Shown: positions 1 to 8,728, numbered from the stretch's first letter. The stretch is 21,446 bases of DNA from DASVSE01 sp036399715 (GCA_036399715.1 DASWMO010000341.1:1-21446), one strand, 5' to 3'. Notes: generated from the sequence alone by a model not told the origin. Program-made: numbers and translations.

Positions 1-2
1 GC

Positions 3-1286
3 GACGACCGAATCGAGGTTCGCGGGACGCGCGCCCCGGGCGCGCCCGCCGTCCGCGTTCTCACCGGGGCGGGCGCCGACGTGCTCGACGACACGACCGA
101 CGGGTCCGGGATTACGGTCCACGAGGGCGAGGGCGGGAGCACGCTCGTCGTCCAGGCTCAGGGCCCGCGTGCCCGCGTCGACCGGAGCGCCCGGATCCCG
201 ATGAGCGCCTTCGGATACGAGCCGCCCCAGCGCAGCGGGCGGACACCCGTGGTCGTGGCCGGATACAACGCCGACGACGGCCTGATTCTCGGCGGAGGCA
301 TCGTCCTTACCACTCCAGGATTTGGCCGCAACGGGTACCTCCGCCGCCACCGGATCGAGATCGCGGGGGCGATGGGTGGCGGGCGCGGCCGCTACCGCGG
401 CGAGTACCCCGACGCCGTGGGCCGCGTCGACCTCGGGCTGGACCTCGACGCGCAGACGCCGATGCGCTCGAACAGCTTCTACGGCTACGGAAACGGGTCC
501 ACGCTGCTCTCCGACGCCCCGACCGGTTACTACCGCGTGAGCGTGGCCTCGGCCCGCGTGGCGCCGTACGCCGAACAGCGCCTCGCTGGCGGGCTCCGCC
601 TCCGCATCGGCCCGTCGCTCAGCTACGTCCGTCCCGACGTCGACGAGGCACGGTTCCTCCCCGTCGCCGGCCTGCCCGCCCGCGATCTCCGCGCCGAGGC
701 GTTCGCCGGGGCCGACGCCCGGCTCGACCTCGACGCCGTCGACGACGCGCTTCGGCCAACGCAGGGGGCCCGGTTCAGCGCCCATGTTCGGAGCCGGCTC
801 GGGATGAACGACAACGACTATGCCTACACAGCCCTGAGCTCGTCGCTCTCGCTCTACGCGACGCACCGGTCCCTCTCGTGGGCGACGCTCGCGCTCCGCG
901 GCAGCGGCGAGCACCTCGCGGGCACGTTCCCGTTCTACGACGCCGCCTCGTTGGGCGGCGCCACGACGCTCCGCGGCTTTCGGAACAACCGGTTTGCCGG
1001 CCGCTCGGCAGCCTACGCCAGTGCCGAGCCCCGCGTCCGGCTGAGCCGGTTCCGCGCCCAGCTGTCGCCCTACGGCGAGGTCGGCGTGCTCGGGTTCTAC
1101 GACCTCGGCCGCGTCTGGGGCTCCCCCCTTGACGGCGGCACGGGTGCCACCGCCGCGAGTGGGTGGCATACCGGCATCGGCGGCGGGGTGTGGCTGATGC
1201 TTGCCGAACGCGCCACGGCGACCGCCAGCTACGGCCGCTCGTCCGAGGGCGGGACCGTGATGCTCCGGTTAGGCTTCGCTTGGTAA
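3..1286 (+). CDS. Omp85/BamA-like outer-membrane beta-barrel protein, C-terminal part (5' end outside window)
   Basis: The reading frame is open from the left edge to a TAA at 1284-1286, so the start lies outside the window. The visible part begins with a short Gly/Asp-rich segment (GAGADVLDD) and then a long run of alternating-polarity strands typical of an outer-membrane barrel. Family marks are NADDGLILGGG, a NSFYGYGNGS segment, and near the end GGATTLRGFRNNRF followed by LGFYDLGRVWG. The last two resemble the conserved LRGF loop and final strands of surface-antigen (D15/Omp85) barrels. The protein ends MLRLGFAW, a terminal aromatic as expected for a Bam substrate. The arrangement resembles the barrel half of proteins that join a calcineurin-like phosphoesterase to an Omp85 barrel, but the N-terminal enzyme, if any, is not visible. 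Barrel assignment is firm; exact role (assembly, transport or anchoring) is not known. Confidence 0.8.
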   Translation, partial: DDRIEVRGTRAPGAPAVRVLTGAGADVLDDTTDGSGITVHEGEGGSTLVVQAQGPRARVDRSARIPMSAFGYEPPQRSGRTPVVVAGYNADDGLILGGGIVLTTPGFGRNGYLRRHRIEIAGAMGGGRGRYRGEYPDAVGRVDLGLDLDAQTPMRSNSFYGYGNGSTLLSDAPTGYYRVSVASARVAPYAEQRLAGGLRLRIGPSLSYVRPDVDEARFLPVAGLPARDLRAEAFAGADARLDLDAVDDALRPTQGARFSAHVRSRLGMNDNDYAYTALSSSLSLYATHRSLSWATLALRGSGEHLAGTFPFYDAASLGGATTLRGFRNNRFAGRSAAYASAEPRVRLSRFRAQLSPYGEVGVLGFYDLGRVWGSPLDGGTGATAASGWHTGIGGGVWLMLAERATATASYGRSSEGGTVMLRLGFAW

Positions 1287-1292
1287 ACTTTG
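1285..1292 (+). promoter_or_regulatory. possible Bacteroidota-type -7 element before the histidine kinase gene
   Basis: AAACTTTG differs at one base from the TAnnTTTG -7 consensus known for Bacteroidota primary sigma factor. It lies about 100 nt before the chosen kinase start and overlaps the stop codon of the outer-membrane protein gene. No clear -33 TTG partner was found, so this is only a candidate. Confidence 0.2.
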
Positions 1293-1391
1293 CCCGCCAG
1301 CCGAAACCCGCACGATATCGGCGCGAATCGGTGGGCGGCGCTCCGACCCGGGGCCCCGCCCACCGCCCTGTTCCCGACGCTCCCCGTCCCT

Positions 1392-4300
1392 ATGAGCCAC
1401 GCGACTGCAGGGGTCCGACGCCCCGCCACCCCGACTCCCACGCGTGAGAGCGGAGCCCCGGCAGCACCGGCCGTGGGCGACCGCGTCCGGGCAGCCGTAG
1501 CAGCAGCGGCCGCCCTCGGCGGGGCCGACTCGCACGACGCGCTGGAGCGCGTCCTCACCGAGGCATGCCGGGCAGCCCTTCCGTTCGACCGGCTCGCCGT
1601 CCAGCCTTACGGGGCTGAGGACCGGCAAAACGCGTCCGAGCGCACCGACGGCCCACGGATCACGGGCGACCGCTCAACGACGTCGATCCTCGTCCCGATC
1701 GTCGCCGGCGGCGTGGCGCTCGGCGTGCTCACGCTGGAGCGCGACGCGGCTGACCCGTACACGGACGACGACCTCGAGGTCGCCGGCGTCCTCGCGGTGC
1801 TCGCGGCCGGCCCACTGGCCGCCCTTCGGCAAGCTGCCGAGCGCCAGGCAGTTGACAAGGCCGGCCGGCGGTCGGAGACCCGCTTCCGGGCCGTCTTCGA
1901 GCAACTCCCGCTCAGCATGCAGGTCTTCGACACGGAGGGCTGGACGCAGGGCGTCAACCGGGCATGGGAGGGCCTGTTCGGGCTGACCCCCGAGCAGGTT
2001 CGGGCGTTCAACCCGCTCCGCGACCCCCAGCTAGCCGACGTCCGCGGGCTCCTTGAGCGCGGGTTCGCGGGCGACACCGTGACGATCCCCCCGCACCCGT
2101 TCGACCCCGGCGCGTTCGGGGACGACGCCGCGCCGTCCCGGTGGCTGGAAGTGACCGTGTGCCCGGTCCGCGACGCCGAGCAGACCGTCCACGAGGTCAT
2201 CGTTGCCCACCGCGACGTGACGGCCCAGGTCGAGGCCGAGGCGTCGCTTCGGGACTCGGAGGAAAGCTACCGGACCCTGTTCGAGCTGGCCGCCGACGCC
2301 CTGTTCGTCCTCGACGTCGAGACCGGGGCCATCCTCGACGCCAACCGGAAGGCGTGCGAGCTCCACGGCCGCACGCTCGACGAGCTCCGCACGCTCGGTG
2401 TCGACGGGATCAGCGGGGGCGGGTTCGACGGCGCACGCGCACGCGCGCACCTCCGGCGGGCTGTGGCCGGTGAGCCGCAGCGGTTCGAATGGGTCGTCCA
2501 GGGAGCCGACGGTGCGGGTGTTTGGGTGGAGGTTGACCTCCGCCGCGTGCACATCCTGGGCGCGGACCGCGTGCTCGCGAGCGTCCGCACCATCGAGGCG
2601 CGCAAGAAGGCAGAGGCGGCTCTGGAGCAGGCGTACGCCGACTTGGAGGGCCGCGTCCTGGAGCGGACAGCCGAGCTGGCCCAGGCCGAGGCCCGCTTCC
2701 GCGCCATCGTCGAGGCGAGCCCCACGCCGCTTCTGCTCAGCCGCGTCGAGGACGGGACGGTCCTCTACGCCAACGAGCGCCTGGAAGCGCTCGTCGGGGC
2801 GGCGCCCGGGAGCCTCGCGGGCCAGCAGACGCCAGACTTCTACTTCGACCCCGCCGATCGCCCGGAGGTTATGATGGCCGTTCGCGAGCACGGTTACATC
2901 CGCGACTTCGAGCTCCGCCTCCGGCGCCTCGACGGCACGCCGATCTGGGTCTCGCTGACGGTCCAGCAGCTGCTCTTCAACGGCGAGCCTGCCATCGCGT
3001 CGGCCCTCCTCGACGTCACGGAGCGGAAGGCGACCGAGGCGGCCCTCCAGGAGCGGACCCAGGAGCTCGAGGCCATCTTCCGGGCGCTCCCGGACCTCTA
3101 CTTCCGGATGGCCGCCGACGGGACGATCCTGGACTACCGCGCCGGCCGCGAGTTCGGGCTCTACGTCCCGCCCGACGCGTTCCTCGGCCGGCCGATGCAG
3201 GACGTGCTCCCGCCCCACGTGGGCGAGAAGGTCACGGCCGCCCTCGCCGAGGTGGGCCAGACCGGCGAGCCGGTCTACTTCGAGTATGTGCTCCCGCTCG
3301 GCAACGACCCGTACGAGTTCGAGGCCCGCCTGCTCCCGCTCGACGGCGGGCAGGTCATCTCAGTCGTCCGCGACGTGACCGAGCGGAAACGGGCCGAGGA
3401 GGCGCTCCGCGAGAGCGAGGCGAGCTACCGCGACCTCTTCGACCACCTCACCGAGCTCGTCTACATCCAGAGTCTCGACGGCCGATTCTTCAACGTCAAC
3501 GAGGCCGTCGTGCAGGCCTACGGATATGCCCGCGAGGAGCTCATCGGCCAGACGCCCGACATGCTCGCCGCACCCGGCCTCGTCGACCTCGACCGGGCCG
3601 CCGAGACGTTCGCGGCCGCCGTCGCCGGCGAGCCCCAGCGGTTCGACTGGTGGGGCCGGCGCAAGGACGGGACCGTCTTCCCGAAGGAGGTCTCCATCCA
3701 GCGCTCGGTCTACTTCGGGCAGCACGTGGTGATCGCCGTCGCTCGCGACGTCACCGAGCGGGCCGAGGCCGAGGCAGCCCTCCGGCGCAGCGAGGAGCAC
3801 TTCCGACGCCTCACTGAGAACGCGTCGGACATGATCCAGGTGGTCGGCCCGGCGGGCGAGATCCGGTACACGGGCCCATCCGTCCAGCGCCTGCTCGGGT
3901 ACACGCCCGAGGAGATCGCCGGCGCGTCGACGGCCTCATTTATCCACCCGGACGACCAGGCGGGCGTCGCCGCCGAAATCGGGGCGCTCACGGCGACCCC
4001 CGGCGTGTCGCGCTCGACCCAGTACCGCGTCCGCCACAAGGACGGCCGCTGGCGGATGTTCGAGGCGCGCGGCCGCACCCTCTCGCCGACCTCAGCCGAC
4101 GAGGGGTTCGTCGTCAACGCGCGCGACGTGACCGAGCGGGTCGAGGCCGAGGAGGCCCTCCGCGAGCGCGAGGAGCGGTTCCGGTCGCTCATCGAGAACG
4201 CCCAGGACATCACGTGCGTCATCGATCCGGCCGCCGTGATGACGTACCTCAGCCCGTCGCTGAGCCGCGTGCTCGGGTGGGAGCAGGACGAGGTCGTCGG

Positions 4301-5846
4301 CCACAGCGCGTTCGACTTTATCCACCCCGACGACGTGGCCCACGTCGTCGAAACGCTGGGCCGGATCGTCGCCGAGCCAGGCACGACCGGCGTGGCCGAG
4401 TACCGTTTCCGTCACAAGGACGGCGGGTGGCGCCTCCTCGAAGGGTTCGGAAGGACCCTCGCGGCGACGGGGCCCGACGAGGGCGTCGTGGTCAACATCC
4501 GCGACGTGACCGAGCGGCGCGAGGCCGAGCAGGCCCTCCGGTTCCAGAAGGCGCTCCTTGAAGCCCAGGGCGAGGCCTCCATCGATGGCGTCCTTGCCGT
4601 CTCAGCGTCGGGCGATGTCCTCTCGACCAACGGGCGGTTCGTCGAGATGTGGGGCGTCCCGCCCGACATCGTCGCCGTGAGCCGGAGCGAGGCCCTCCTC
4701 GCAGCCATCCTCGAGCGGGTCCCGGACCCCGAGGCGTACGCTGCCCGCGTCGCGGACCTCTACGCGCACCCCGACGAGACCGCCCTCGACGAGGTCGTCC
4801 TCAAAGATGGCTGCGTGTTCGACCGGTACACCGCACCGGTCCGGAGCCGCGACGGCGAGCACTACGGGAGGATCTGGTTCTTCCGCGACGTGACGGCTCA
4901 GCGGCGCCACGCACGGGAGCTTGAGGCGGCCCGGAATGAGGCCGAAGGTGCCCGCGAGCGGGCCGACCGCTACGCTCGGAGCCTCGAGACCTCGCTCACG
5001 GACCTCCGGCAGGCGCAGGACCGGCTCGTCCAGCAGGAGAAGATGGCTAGCCTCGGCCGGCTCACCGCCGGGATCGCCCACGAGATCAAGAACCCGCTCA
5101 ACTTCGTAACCAACTTCGCCGACCTGTCGGTCGGGCTCGTCGCCGACCTCCAGGCTGAGCTGTCCGCAGACCCGGCGCGGCCTGTCGGCGAGGCCATCGC
5201 AGCGTCCGGCGACCTTCTGGAAGACCTCGCGATGAACGCCCAGCGGATCGCCGAGCACGGCCGGCGCGCCGACTCGATCGTCCGGGGCATGATGGACCAC
5301 GCCCGCGGCGGGAAGGAGCCTCGCCGCGCCGTCGGGGTGAACGCGCTCGTCGAGGAAGCGCTCGGGTCAGCGCTCCAGTCGTGGGAGGTGAAGGCCGGGA
5401 CGGCCGCTGCCAGGGCCACCCGCGACTTCGCCGCCGACGCCGGCGACGTCGAGGCTGGCCCGATGGAGCTCGGGCGAGTCGTCGTCAACCTCGTCTCGAA
5501 CGCGCTCGATGCCTTGGCCGAGCGGGCCCGGGATGCGGACGCGGGGTACGAGCCGCAGGTGACGGTCCGGACGCGGCGCCACCCGGACAGGGTCGAGGTC
5601 GTCGTGGAGGACAACGGGGTCGGCGTACCCGAGGCGGCTCGCGAGCGCCTTTTCGAGCCGTTCTTTACGACCAAGCCGACGGGCCACGGCAACATCGGCC
5701 TGGGCCTCTCGCTCTCGCGCGACGTGGTCCACGGACACGGTGGGACGCTTGAGGTGGAGAGCCGCGAGGGGGCCGGCGCCCGATTCATGCTCACCCTCCC
5801 AGCAGTCCGCACGGCCGCCACCAGCTCGCCCGTTGCCCCCGACTGA
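1392..5846 (+). CDS. multi-PAS sensor histidine kinase (GAF, about eight PAS, HisKA, HATPase)
   Basis: This is a 1484-residue soluble histidine kinase; no membrane segment or signal peptide is visible. From the N-terminus: a GAF-like domain (about 30-155); PAS-like domains starting near 160, 290, 435, 558, 677, 802, 928 and 1053, most closed by an RDVTER-type motif; a coiled-coil linker (about 1170-1220); then the kinase core. The phospho-acceptor is His1230 in GIAHEIKNPLN. The ATPase has the N box (NLVSNALDAL, Asn1370), G1 (EDNGVGVP, Asp1407), F box (LFEPFFTTKPTG) and G2 (GLGLSL near 1436). The kinase should therefore be active. There is no receiver or output domain and no response regulator gene beside it, so its partner is elsewhere. 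I chose ATG 1392; the frame is open to a TTG at 1290, but that would add a Pro/Arg-rich stretch unlike the family. The sixth and seventh PAS domains look duplicated. Signal unknown. Confidence 0.93.
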   Translation: MSHATAGVRRPATPTPTRESGAPAAPAVGDRVRAAVAAAAALGGADSHDALERVLTEACRAALPFDRLAVQPYGAEDRQNASERTDGPRITGDRSTTSILVPIVAGGVALGVLTLERDAADPYTDDDLEVAGVLAVLAAGPLAALRQAAERQAVDKAGRRSETRFRAVFEQLPLSMQVFDTEGWTQGVNRAWEGLFGLTPEQVRAFNPLRDPQLADVRGLLERGFAGDTVTIPPHPFDPGAFGDDAAPSRWLEVTVCPVRDAEQTVHEVIVAHRDVTAQVEAEASLRDSEESYRTLFELAADALFVLDVETGAILDANRKACELHGRTLDELRTLGVDGISGGGFDGARARAHLRRAVAGEPQRFEWVVQGADGAGVWVEVDLRRVHILGADRVLASVRTIEARKKAEAALEQAYADLEGRVLERTAELAQAEARFRAIVEASPTPLLLSRVEDGTVLYANERLEALVGAAPGSLAGQQTPDFYFDPADRPEVMMAVREHGYIRDFELRLRRLDGTPIWVSLTVQQLLFNGEPAIASALLDVTERKATEAALQERTQELEAIFRALPDLYFRMAADGTILDYRAGREFGLYVPPDAFLGRPMQDVLPPHVGEKVTAALAEVGQTGEPVYFEYVLPLGNDPYEFEARLLPLDGGQVISVVRDVTERKRAEEALRESEASYRDLFDHLTELVYIQSLDGRFFNVNEAVVQAYGYAREELIGQTPDMLAAPGLVDLDRAAETFAAAVAGEPQRFDWWGRRKDGTVFPKEVSIQRSVYFGQHVVIAVARDVTERAEAEAALRRSEEHFRRLTENASDMIQVVGPAGEIRYTGPSVQRLLGYTPEEIAGASTASFIHPDDQAGVAAEIGALTATPGVSRSTQYRVRHKDGRWRMFEARGRTLSPTSADEGFVVNARDVTERVEAEEALREREERFRSLIENAQDITCVIDPAAVMTYLSPSLSRVLGWEQDEVVGHSAFDFIHPDDVAHVVETLGRIVAEPGTTGVAEYRFRHKDGGWRLLEGFGRTLAATGPDEGVVVNIRDVTERREAEQALRFQKALLEAQGEASIDGVLAVSASGDVLSTNGRFVEMWGVPPDIVAVSRSEALLAAILERVPDPEAYAARVADLYAHPDETALDEVVLKDGCVFDRYTAPVRSRDGEHYGRIWFFRDVTAQRRHARELEAARNEAEGARERADRYARSLETSLTDLRQAQDRLVQQEKMASLGRLTAGIAHEIKNPLNFVTNFADLSVGLVADLQAELSADPARPVGEAIAASGDLLEDLAMNAQRIAEHGRRADSIVRGMMDHARGGKEPRRAVGVNALVEEALGSALQSWEVKAGTAAARATRDFAADAGDVEAGPMELGRVVVNLVSNALDALAERARDADAGYEPQVTVRTRRHPDRVEVVVEDNGVGVPEAARERLFEPFFTTKPTGHGNIGLGLSLSRDVVHGHGGTLEVESREGAGARFMLTLPAVRTAATSSPVAPD

Positions 5847-5885
5847 TCTCCGCAGACGGCGGCGATGCGCGGCCCGTCGTCTCGG

Positions 5886-7004
5886 CTAGCCCACGGCGAG
5901 CCGGCGAGCAACGGCCGCCCGGCTGGGCACGCCGAGCTTGCCGAGCACCGCCTCGACGTGCCGCTTCGCGGTTGCCGGGGCTACAAACAGGCGGTCGGCG
6001 ATGGCGACGTTCGTGAGCCCGTCCGCGATGAGGAGCGCGACCTCGGCCTCGCGGGCGGTCAGCCCGAGCCGGTTGCGGACCTCGGCGGGCGAGGGAGCCT
6101 GCGGCGCGACGGCCGCCTCGACCGTGACGAGGGCTGCCTCGTGCGGGCCGACCGCACCGGGCGGGACAATCGACGCGCGGAGGGTGTACCGGCCGAGCCC
6201 CGTCCGCACCTCGCGCTGCATGGGGGCGACGGCGGGGCCCACCTCAGACCGCCGCGCGAAGGCGAGGCGGCGGACGTCGCGGGCGAGGTGCCACAGGGCG
6301 GACTCGAGGAGCATCCGCTCCGGCTCCGCGCAGAGGAGCCGGTCGAGGGCCGCGTTCCGGTGGACCTCCCGGCCGTCTGTGTCGAGGGCGACGACGGGCT
6401 CGGTCAGCGTGTCGAGCGCGGTCCGGTAGGCGCCGAGCCGGGTGAGAGTGTCGAGACCGGCTCGGAACGACGGGACGAGGGCCTGCAGCACATCCGGGGC
6501 AGCCTCGCCGAAGCGGAGCCCCCCACGCTCGCGGCCCAGCACCCAGATCATCGCGTCGCCGGCGGCCGTCGTCTTGAGCAGGCCGGCGAATTCGCGATAG
6601 CCCGCGCCCATCACGGCGTCGGCGACGATAGGCCCGTCGGTTATGCGGTGGCCCTGGGCCTCGACCATCCGCTCGTTGATGTCCCATGAGAACGCCTCGA
6701 CGCCCTCGCGCCGGCGCATGCCGTGCCAGGCCTCCACGACGGGGTCGGTGAAATGGAACCCGCCGTCGGTGATGGCCGCGACGTATGCGGTACACGCCGT
6801 AGCGACATCGGGGGCATCCTCGCTGTAGAGCCCGCGGACCCCGCCGGGCGCGGCGAGGACGACGCTGTCGCCTCCGAGAAACTCGCGGACGGTTCGGCCC
6901 ACCTCAAGGAGCCAGTCCTCCGGCTCGGCTGCGAGCGGGTTCAGGAGCGACCGGCTGGCCACTTCGAGCCGGGCGAAGTCGTCAGTAGTAAGCGATAGAG
7001 CCAT
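5886..7004 (-). CDS. LuxR-type transcriptional regulator with GAF-like and PAS-like sensory region
   Basis: The 372-residue protein ends in a GerE/LuxR helix-turn-helix (about 313-372) with the family pattern LTAREAEVALLIADGLTNVAIADRL followed by TAKRHVEAVLGKLG. No receiver domain with a phospho-acceptor Asp is seen. Instead residues 1-175 look like a GAF-type ligand domain and about 190-290 contain a PAS-like segment (LTEPVVALDTDGREVHRNAAL), so it probably senses a small molecule or partner protein and binds DNA as a dimer. The start is ATG 7004; a GTG at 7070 is in frame, but the extra 22 residues look non-coding. It converges on the multi-PAS kinase with 39 nt between the two stops. That makes a functional link possible but not shown. 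The target genes cannot be read from the sequence. Confidence 0.88.
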   Translation of the reverse strand: MALSLTTDDFARLEVASRSLLNPLAAEPEDWLLEVGRTVREFLGGDSVVLAAPGGVRGLYSEDAPDVATACTAYVAAITDGGFHFTDPVVEAWHGMRRREGVEAFSWDINERMVEAQGHRITDGPIVADAVMGAGYREFAGLLKTTAAGDAMIWVLGRERGGLRFGEAAPDVLQALVPSFRAGLDTLTRLGAYRTALDTLTEPVVALDTDGREVHRNAALDRLLCAEPERMLLESALWHLARDVRRLAFARRSEVGPAVAPMQREVRTGLGRYTLRASIVPPGAVGPHEAALVTVEAAVAPQAPSPAEVRNRLGLTAREAEVALLIADGLTNVAIADRLFVAPATAKRHVEAVLGKLGVPSRAAVARRLAVG

Positions 7005-7035
7005 CGAAGTCGATGGGTTTCTGTGGGACGGCGGG

Positions 7036-7056
7036 CCGGTTTCCCTCGCGAACCGG
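7036..7056 (-). promoter_or_regulatory. dyad upstream of LuxR-type regulator
   Basis: A perfect 6-bp inverted repeat (CCGGTT / AACCGG) with a 9-nt spacer lies 32-52 nt before the ATG of the LuxR-type gene. It could be an operator, for example for autoregulation, or a leader hairpin. There is only one copy, so chance is not excluded. Confidence 0.22.
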
Positions 7057-7329
7057 AGCACATCCGCCACGCTCGTCGGCCGCCAGGAATCGGTTCAGGT
7101 AAGGCAAAGTCCAGGTCTCCCTCGTCTAGGTCGGAAGATAAATAGGCGGTCTCTGCCTTTCACACCGACTACGTCTGGTCCTCCGTTTATCGGGATGGAA
7201 TGCCGGCTGCAGACCCGCCGCCTGTTGGGGAAGGCCGCCGGACCGGCAGAACACCTCGTATCCAGCTCGTTCGGACCGTACCGCCGGCTCCTCCAATCAT
7301 GGAACGCTACCTGGCCCCGGACAGGAGTG

Positions 7330-7358
7330 CCCCGGCGCCGGAGGACACGGCGCCGGGG
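7330..7358 (-). terminator. hairpin terminator after the T9SS-cargo gene
   Basis: A perfect 10-bp stem (CCCCGGCGCC with GGCGCCGGGG) closes a 9-nt loop, 61 nt beyond the stop codon of the minus-strand secreted-protein gene. No T-run follows, which is common in high-GC genomes, so the terminator role is inferred from the stem and its place. Confidence 0.55.
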
Positions 7359-7419
7359 GCGGGGGAGGCAACCGGGGCGCCGGCCGTCCGAGGGACAGAT
7401 CGGGCGCGTGCGGCTGGTG

Positions 7420-8496
7420 TTACTGGGCCACCACGACGCGGCGGGATGAGGACGCCGCCCCGCTCTGGACCCGGACGACGTAGAGCCCGATGGGCGCACC
7501 GGTCGAGTCCCACGTCAGCGCATGCTCGCCGGCGCTCAACACCCCATCGGCGAGGACGGCGACCGAGCGGCCGAGCGCATCGTACACGACGGTCGTGACC
7601 GGACCGGACTCGGGGAGGACGAACCGAACGGAGACCGGCCCGCGGGTGGCCGGGTTCGGGCCGACGGCGAGCACAAGTCCCGTGCCCGCGTCGGGGTCGG
7701 GCCCTGACGCCGTTCCATTGCCCTGTGCGCTGTAGCTGCCGTCGAGCGCCTGCCCGTCCACGTCGAGCGCGATGAAAGCGCCGATCTGGCCCTTTGTCAC
7801 GAAGGCCACGCCGCGCGTCGAGTCGGCGCTCTCGATGGGTGGGAGGCCGGGAATCACGATGCGCGAGCGGTTCACGAAGAGCGTCCGCACCATCAGCGCT
7901 GGCGCGGTCCCACCGGGGGTGACGAGCGTTCCCCACCCGACGACCTCGGACTCCTCCCGCGTCGTCTGCTCGATGGGGAATGGCGTCGGGTCGATGACGA
8001 GTTGGCTCTCGGTCGTCCACGACGACCCGAACGTATACGGGAGCGGCTGGACGGTCCCCGGGACGAATTTGACCTTGGTGACGCCATCCTCACCGTTGAC
8101 GGCTGAGCCGTAGAGGGTGACCCCGTTGTCTGTGAGCCGGACGTAGCTGTAGGCGGGCCGGTCGGTTGTCCCGGCCGAGTCGGCCCGGACGATCCGGTTG
8201 GCCTGTGCGAAGTGGGGATCGTCCGAGCCTGGCTGCGGGGCGGGAACGGGCGTCGACGTGATCGTCCCGGCCGCGGTGAAGGGGAGGCCGGTGAAGGTCC
8301 ACGTCTGCCCCCCGCCGGCCTGTCCAGCGAGCCCTTGCAGCACGGCCCGCGTCGTCGTAGAGGTGTCGGTTGTGAAGGAGGTGGAGGTCGTAGTTGTGGT
8401 GTAGACGGGCTCGACGTCGGCCCGGGTGATGGAGATCTGGGCCCGTACACGTGGGGCGAGCACGACGAACACGGAGAGGAAGACCAAGCGGTTCAT
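7420..8496 (-). CDS. secreted protein with T9SS type A C-terminal sorting domain
   Basis: The 358-residue product begins with a Sec signal peptide (MNRLVFLSVFVVLAPRVRAQ, likely cut near 19-20), so it enters the periplasm. A Thr/Ser-rich stretch follows at about 32-50. The last 85 or so residues match the T9SS type A sorting domain: VGPNPATRGPVSVRFVLPESGPVTTVV, then YDALGRSVAVL, then GEHALTWDSTG and a GLYVVRVQSG end strand. In that pathway the domain is recognised by the outer-membrane translocon and usually cleaved, leaving the cargo on the surface or released. The middle region (about 60-270) looks beta-rich and has no domain I recognise, so the activity of the cargo is unknown. It stands alone, divergent from the lipoprotein gene. 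The start is ATG 8496, required by the signal peptide. Confidence 0.85.
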   Translation of the reverse strand: MNRLVFLSVFVVLAPRVRAQISITRADVEPVYTTTTTSTSFTTDTSTTTRAVLQGLAGQAGGGQTWTFTGLPFTAAGTITSTPVPAPQPGSDDPHFAQANRIVRADSAGTTDRPAYSYVRLTDNGVTLYGSAVNGEDGVTKVKFVPGTVQPLPYTFGSSWTTESQLVIDPTPFPIEQTTREESEVVGWGTLVTPGGTAPALMVRTLFVNRSRIVIPGLPPIESADSTRGVAFVTKGQIGAFIALDVDGQALDGSYSAQGNGTASGPDPDAGTGLVLAVGPNPATRGPVSVRFVLPESGPVTTVVYDALGRSVAVLADGVLSAGEHALTWDSTGAPIGLYVVRVQSGAASSSRRVVVAQ

Positions 8497-8557
8497 GATG
8501 GAGGTCCGCAGCAGGGACGTAGCGTGAGTGAGGACGAGCAGTGCGCCCAGGACTCCT

Positions 8558-8610
8558 CCACGTTAGTAGGCCGCGACGATCGGCCGCATGGGCCGTTAGG
8601 CCCATTCAAG
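8558..8610. repeat. 53-bp imperfect direct repeat, copy 1
   Basis: It begins CCACGTTAGT and contains GCCGCATGGGCC. Its core is a perfect dyad, ATGGGCC at 8588-8594 with GGCCCAT at 8599-8605 around GTTA. It aligns over its full length with 8676-8728. It lies 62-114 nt upstream of the T9SS-cargo start, a position fit for a promoter or operator of that gene. Confidence 0.6.
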
Positions 8611-8675
8611 TCCGGTTGATGGCCCGCGGCCGACACGTGAGGGGGTGAACGGGCCTCTCGACCCGCAGGATGAGG

Positions 8676-8728
8676 CCACGTTAGTGGACAGTCGGGCCGA
8701 GCCGCATAGGGCATTTGGCCCAATCAGG
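8676..8728. repeat. 53-bp imperfect direct repeat, copy 2
   Basis: This copy shares CCACGTTAGT, GCCGCAT and TTGGCCCAATCA-like blocks with 8558-8610, and starts 118 bp after it. Its dyad is weaker (GGGC with GCCC around ATTTG), so this copy is more diverged. The blocks kept in both copies are the ends and the dyad, which suggests a protein-binding or structural element rather than coding sequence. Confidence 0.6.

Larger units (their letters stand above)
7005..7419. other. intergenic gap with regulator leader and a terminator
   Basis: No gene with convincing codon use lies here. The part next to the LuxR gene (7005-7200) is clearly less GC-rich than the surroundings and should hold its promoter, but no clear -7/-33 pair was found. 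A dyad, CCGGTT with AACCGG at 7036-7056, sits 32-52 nt before the LuxR start and could be an operator or leader hairpin. The part next to the T9SS-cargo stop holds the terminator at 7330-7358. Confidence 0.6.

Noticed and set aside
1290..1391. TTG start at 1290 for the histidine kinase
   Set aside because: It would begin 3 nt after the previous stop and add 34 residues without family resemblance; ATG 1392 is preferred.
2031..3218. 395-codon open frame on the minus strand
   Set aside because: Antisense of the PAS region of the histidine kinase; codon bias and domain content support the plus strand.
5854..5882. Possible shared terminator between the convergent kinase and LuxR genes
   Set aside because: Only about five paired bases (GACGG/CCGTC) with bulges; too weak to call in such GC-rich DNA.
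8588..8605. Integron attC site, because GTTAGGC / GCCTAAC occurs in the dyad
   Set aside because: No paired RYYYAAC...GTTRRRY boxes at the right spacing, no cassette gene and no integrase; the second repeat copy does not keep the GTTAGGC box.
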